In this document: positions 62,111-64,000 of the stretch, piece by piece
Layout: each line of letters begins with the position of its first letter
How positions within the stretch are numbered: the first letter of the stretch is position 1
DNA from: Paraburkholderia terricola
GTDB lineage: Bacteria > Pseudomonadota > Gammaproteobacteria > Burkholderiales > Burkholderiaceae
Direction of reading: 5' to 3'
Assembly (NCBI RefSeq): GCF_900142195.1
Contig: NZ_FRAB01000021.1
Location: forward strand, 39,263 to 103,262
Length of the DNA stretch: 64,000 nt
Translations under genes and position numbers: made by a program
The notes under the pieces: generated by a model
What the model saw: only the letters and a program-made list of their open reading frames with translations
The model's database searches: none
Told to the model about the DNA's origin: nothing

Positions 62111-62679
62111 ACGACGCGAGGGTCGGCGGTCGCTTTCGCCCTGGCCCGCTCCCGTCACAACGAGAGTTGACTGACCTGCCCCTGCCGGCAAGGTGGGGTC
62201 GCTTCACCGCTGCTCAGGTGTCGAGGGCGGGCCGGCCGGAAAGATGCCGTCGCTGGTTTCGCCGTCGTACTTGCGCTGCGGCCCCGCGCATGCCGTCGTG
62301 CGTTTCGCGTCCTGCTCGCGTCGATGCGGACACAAGCTCGTCGCGTATCTGGGCGAGGGTGGCGCACGAGGTGCGCTTGTCGTCCGGCATTTGCAGGAAT
62401 TCGCGGACGATGGCGAGCCCGGCATAAGTCGGGCTCGCACGCGCGGCATCCGTGGCCGCCGTGGCCGCTTCGTCGATGCGCGTCGCCATTTGCACGCCGA
62501 TGAGCGCCGCCCCGTCGGAGAGCATGTGCCACACGGCGGTGAGCATGGAAGCGGCAACGGCGAGGATGGTTTTCTTTAGGCCGCGTCGTGCTTTGATGCG
62601 CACGAACTGGGCATGCAGAACGCCTGCCGGAAGAACACCTTCGTGAGAGTTAACCGACGCAGTATTGCCGCATCTCCGT
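62111..62679 (-). pseudogene. IS110-family transposase remnant and flanking debris
   Basis: At about 62511-62640 the minus strand reads VLHAQFVRIKARRGLKKTIL and AVAASMLTAVWHMLSDG, the conserved C-terminal end of IS110/IS116/IS902 transposases. The frame then continues for about 100 codons of unrelated sequence (TRIDEAATAATDAARASPTY and onward) to 62214, which I do not recognise. No intact element ends are seen. Confidence 0.7.
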
Positions 62680-64000
62680 TCAACGAGCCGCCTCGACGCA
62701 CGTGTGATGAAGCGCCTCGACCGCCCGGCAGGCATTGATGACCCGGACATGCTGCCGGCTCGGACCGCTCGTCTGGTCGAGCAACGTTTCGATCGAGCGC
62801 GCGTCGAGGTTGGGCTGCAAGCCGAGCAGCAACGCGATGGTGCCCGTCACGTTCGCTGTCGCGAACGACGAGCCCGAGACAAAGTCGTAATGTCCGCCGG
62901 GCGTGAGCGTCAGGATGTCGTGGCCGGGCGCGTAGAGCACGCGCGCGGTGGAATCGGAGCCGGGGCCATTCGTCGCGCGTGCCGACGCGCGTGCCGAGTC
63001 GACCGCGATCACGCCCGGCACGCCGACCGGAAACGCCTTGAGGTTGCCGTCCGGCAGCACCGCGCCCACCACGATCACGCCTTTTCTCACCGACAGTTCG
63101 ATCAGTTGAGTGAGCAGCGGATCCTTCGGCCCGCCCAGGCTCAGATTGATGATCTGTGCATGCGCTTCGAGCGCCGACTGGATCGCCTCCGCGAGCGTGA
63201 ACGAATTGCAGCGCGAAGGTCCGCTGCGATTGTCCGCTTGCCAGCAGGCCTTGACCGCGATCAGTTTCGCGTGCGGCGCGACGCCTTCGATGCCGGCCTT
63301 GCCGTCCGCGCCGCCCGCGCGATCCGCCGCGATGACGCCCGCGACCGCGGTGCCATGCAGGTCGCGATTGAATTGCGTCCAGTCCTCGTCGACGAAATTG
63401 CGCGTCGAGACAATGCGGTCGTGCAGATCGGGATGGGTGGTGTCGACGCCGGTGTCGATCACCGCGACCCGCACCGAATCGCCGCGTGTGACCTTTTGCG
63501 CCGCGCCCGCGCCGATCTCGCGGAAGCCCTGCTGCAAGTCGGTGTAGTCGTTATTGCCGGCTGGCGCGTCGGCGAGCAAGTCGAAGGTCTGCAACGGCTG
63601 CGCGAGGCTGACGCGGGAATCGGTGGCGAGCCGCGCGACGACTTCCTCGCGCGGCGTATCGCCGATGATCTCCAGCATCGCGCAATGCACCTTCAGCGAC
63701 GGGATCGGCCAGGCCGACACCTCACGCAAGCCGTATTGCCGCGCGAGCGCCGCGACCTGCGCCCGCGCGCTGCCGCCCGGCGAATAGCCGCCGGCCGCGC
63801 CGTATCCGGCCGCGGTCGAGCCGGCGCGCAGCATCAGCGTTTCGGGCGGATTGGCGACGGCCAGCACGATCATCCGTTCGGGGCGCGCCTTCATCTGCTG
63901 CGTCGCGACAGCGGGGTCGGGCGTCGCGGGCACGAGCGCGCAGGCGGACATCGCGAACGCGGCGCACAGGGAGAGCCAGCAGAGCAGCGTGCGCCGCGCC
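62680..64000 (-). CDS. Subtilisin-like (S8) serine protease lipoprotein, 5' end outside window
   Basis: The visible frame runs to the right edge; its first residues RRTLLCWLSLCAAFAMSACA form a lipoprotein signal with lipobox AMSAC, so the true start is just beyond 64000 and the ATG at 63951 lies within the signal. The catalytic triad is intact: Asp of VAVIDTGVDTTHPD, His of DLHGTAVAGVIAA and Ser of FVSGSSFATANVTG. An N-terminal propeptide-like region of about 130 residues precedes the protease domain. Envelope-anchored proteolysis is likely. Confidence 0.9.
   Translation of the reverse strand, partial: ARRTLLCWLSLCAAFAMSACALVPATPDPAVATQQMKARPERMIVLAVANPPETLMLRAGSTAAGYGAAGGYSPGGSARAQVAALARQYGLREVSAWPIPSLKVHCAMLEIIGDTPREEVVARLATDSRVSLAQPLQTFDLLADAPAGNNDYTDLQQGFREIGAGAAQKVTRGDSVRVAVIDTGVDTTHPDLHDRIVSTRNFVDEDWTQFNRDLHGTAVAGVIAADRAGGADGKAGIEGVAPHAKLIAVKACWQADNRSGPSRCNSFTLAEAIQSALEAHAQIINLSLGGPKDPLLTQLIELSVRKGVIVVGAVLPDGNLKAFPVGVPGVIAVDSARASARATNGPGSDSTARVLYAPGHDILTLTPGGHYDFVSGSSFATANVTGTIALLLGLQPNLDARSIETLLDQTSGPSRQHVRVINACRAVEALHHTCVEAAR

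Overview
The window looks like part of a secondary replicon or accessory region of a soil- or plant-associated Betaproteobacterium, most likely Paraburkholderia or a close relative. This rests on GC-rich coding style, dense LysR-regulated catabolic operons, a Burkholderia-type trimeric porin, and HrpB-type (hrpII, TTCG-N16-TTCG) promoter boxes as in Ralstonia/Burkholderia type III secretion regulons. The genus is an inference from gene content.

Region A (1-14.6 kb) is one catabolic regulon. It holds a TIM-barrel isomerase/dehydratase (929-1795), a carbohydrate ABC importer (periplasmic protein 2158-3120, RbsA-like ATPase 3684-5267, two permeases to 7265), a LysR regulator, a hydroxyquinol 1,2-dioxygenase plus maleylacetate reductase pair with two small Dabb/YciI-type proteins, an SDR, an inositol-dehydrogenase-like MocA protein and a second LysR. 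Three transcripts carry the same ungapped promoter element (TTTCC-N7-GGAAAT-N2-C-N-TTTC-N8-GCATTTT). The gene set suggests a sugar-like or cyclitol-like compound imported, oxidised, dehydrated to hydroxyquinol and ring-cleaved; the chemistry is an inference.

Region B (14.6-24.6 kb) is mixed: a pntB remnant, a 2,3-diketogulonate-reductase-like gene with an MFS permease, a BON-domain lipoprotein, two divergent regulator/oxidoreductase pairs (HxlR and TetR, the latter with two clear palindromic operators), and a tannase/feruloyl-esterase lipoprotein. Region C (24.6-26.1 kb) is a graveyard of integrase, transposase and flavoprotein fragments.

Region D (26.4-45 kb) combines sugar-acid enzymes (RraA-like, L-idonate-5-dehydrogenase-like, 2-ketogluconate-reductase-like, gluconate-5-dehydrogenase-like, dead gntK, dead pntAB), a porin and an aminotransferase with a LysR-controlled accB-accC-pxpB-pxpC-BCCP-like-pxpA operon, an SDR/2-hydroxyacid dehydrogenase operon and a complete polar-amino-acid ABC importer. 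The acc-pxp and SDR operons have near-identical promoters (ATAAG-N5-CTTAT followed by the same 54-nt spacing to the -10), so they are probably one regulon.

Region E (45-62.6 kb) is the most unusual part: an effector-like island. Two genes have exact hrpII boxes followed by a TANNNT -10. One encodes a large candidate effector carrying a frameshift; the other a bacterial pentatricopeptide-repeat (PPR) protein with 13 mostly 40-residue repeats and a C-terminal SMR-like segment, an architecture otherwise characteristic of eukaryotic organelle RNA-binding proteins. Divergent from it is a run of three leucine-rich-repeat proteins interleaved with two serine-rich disordered proteins (LRR-Ser-LRR-LRR-Ser). 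IS256, IS6 and IS110 remnants flank and punctuate the island. The window ends in a lipoprotein-type subtilase cut by the right edge.
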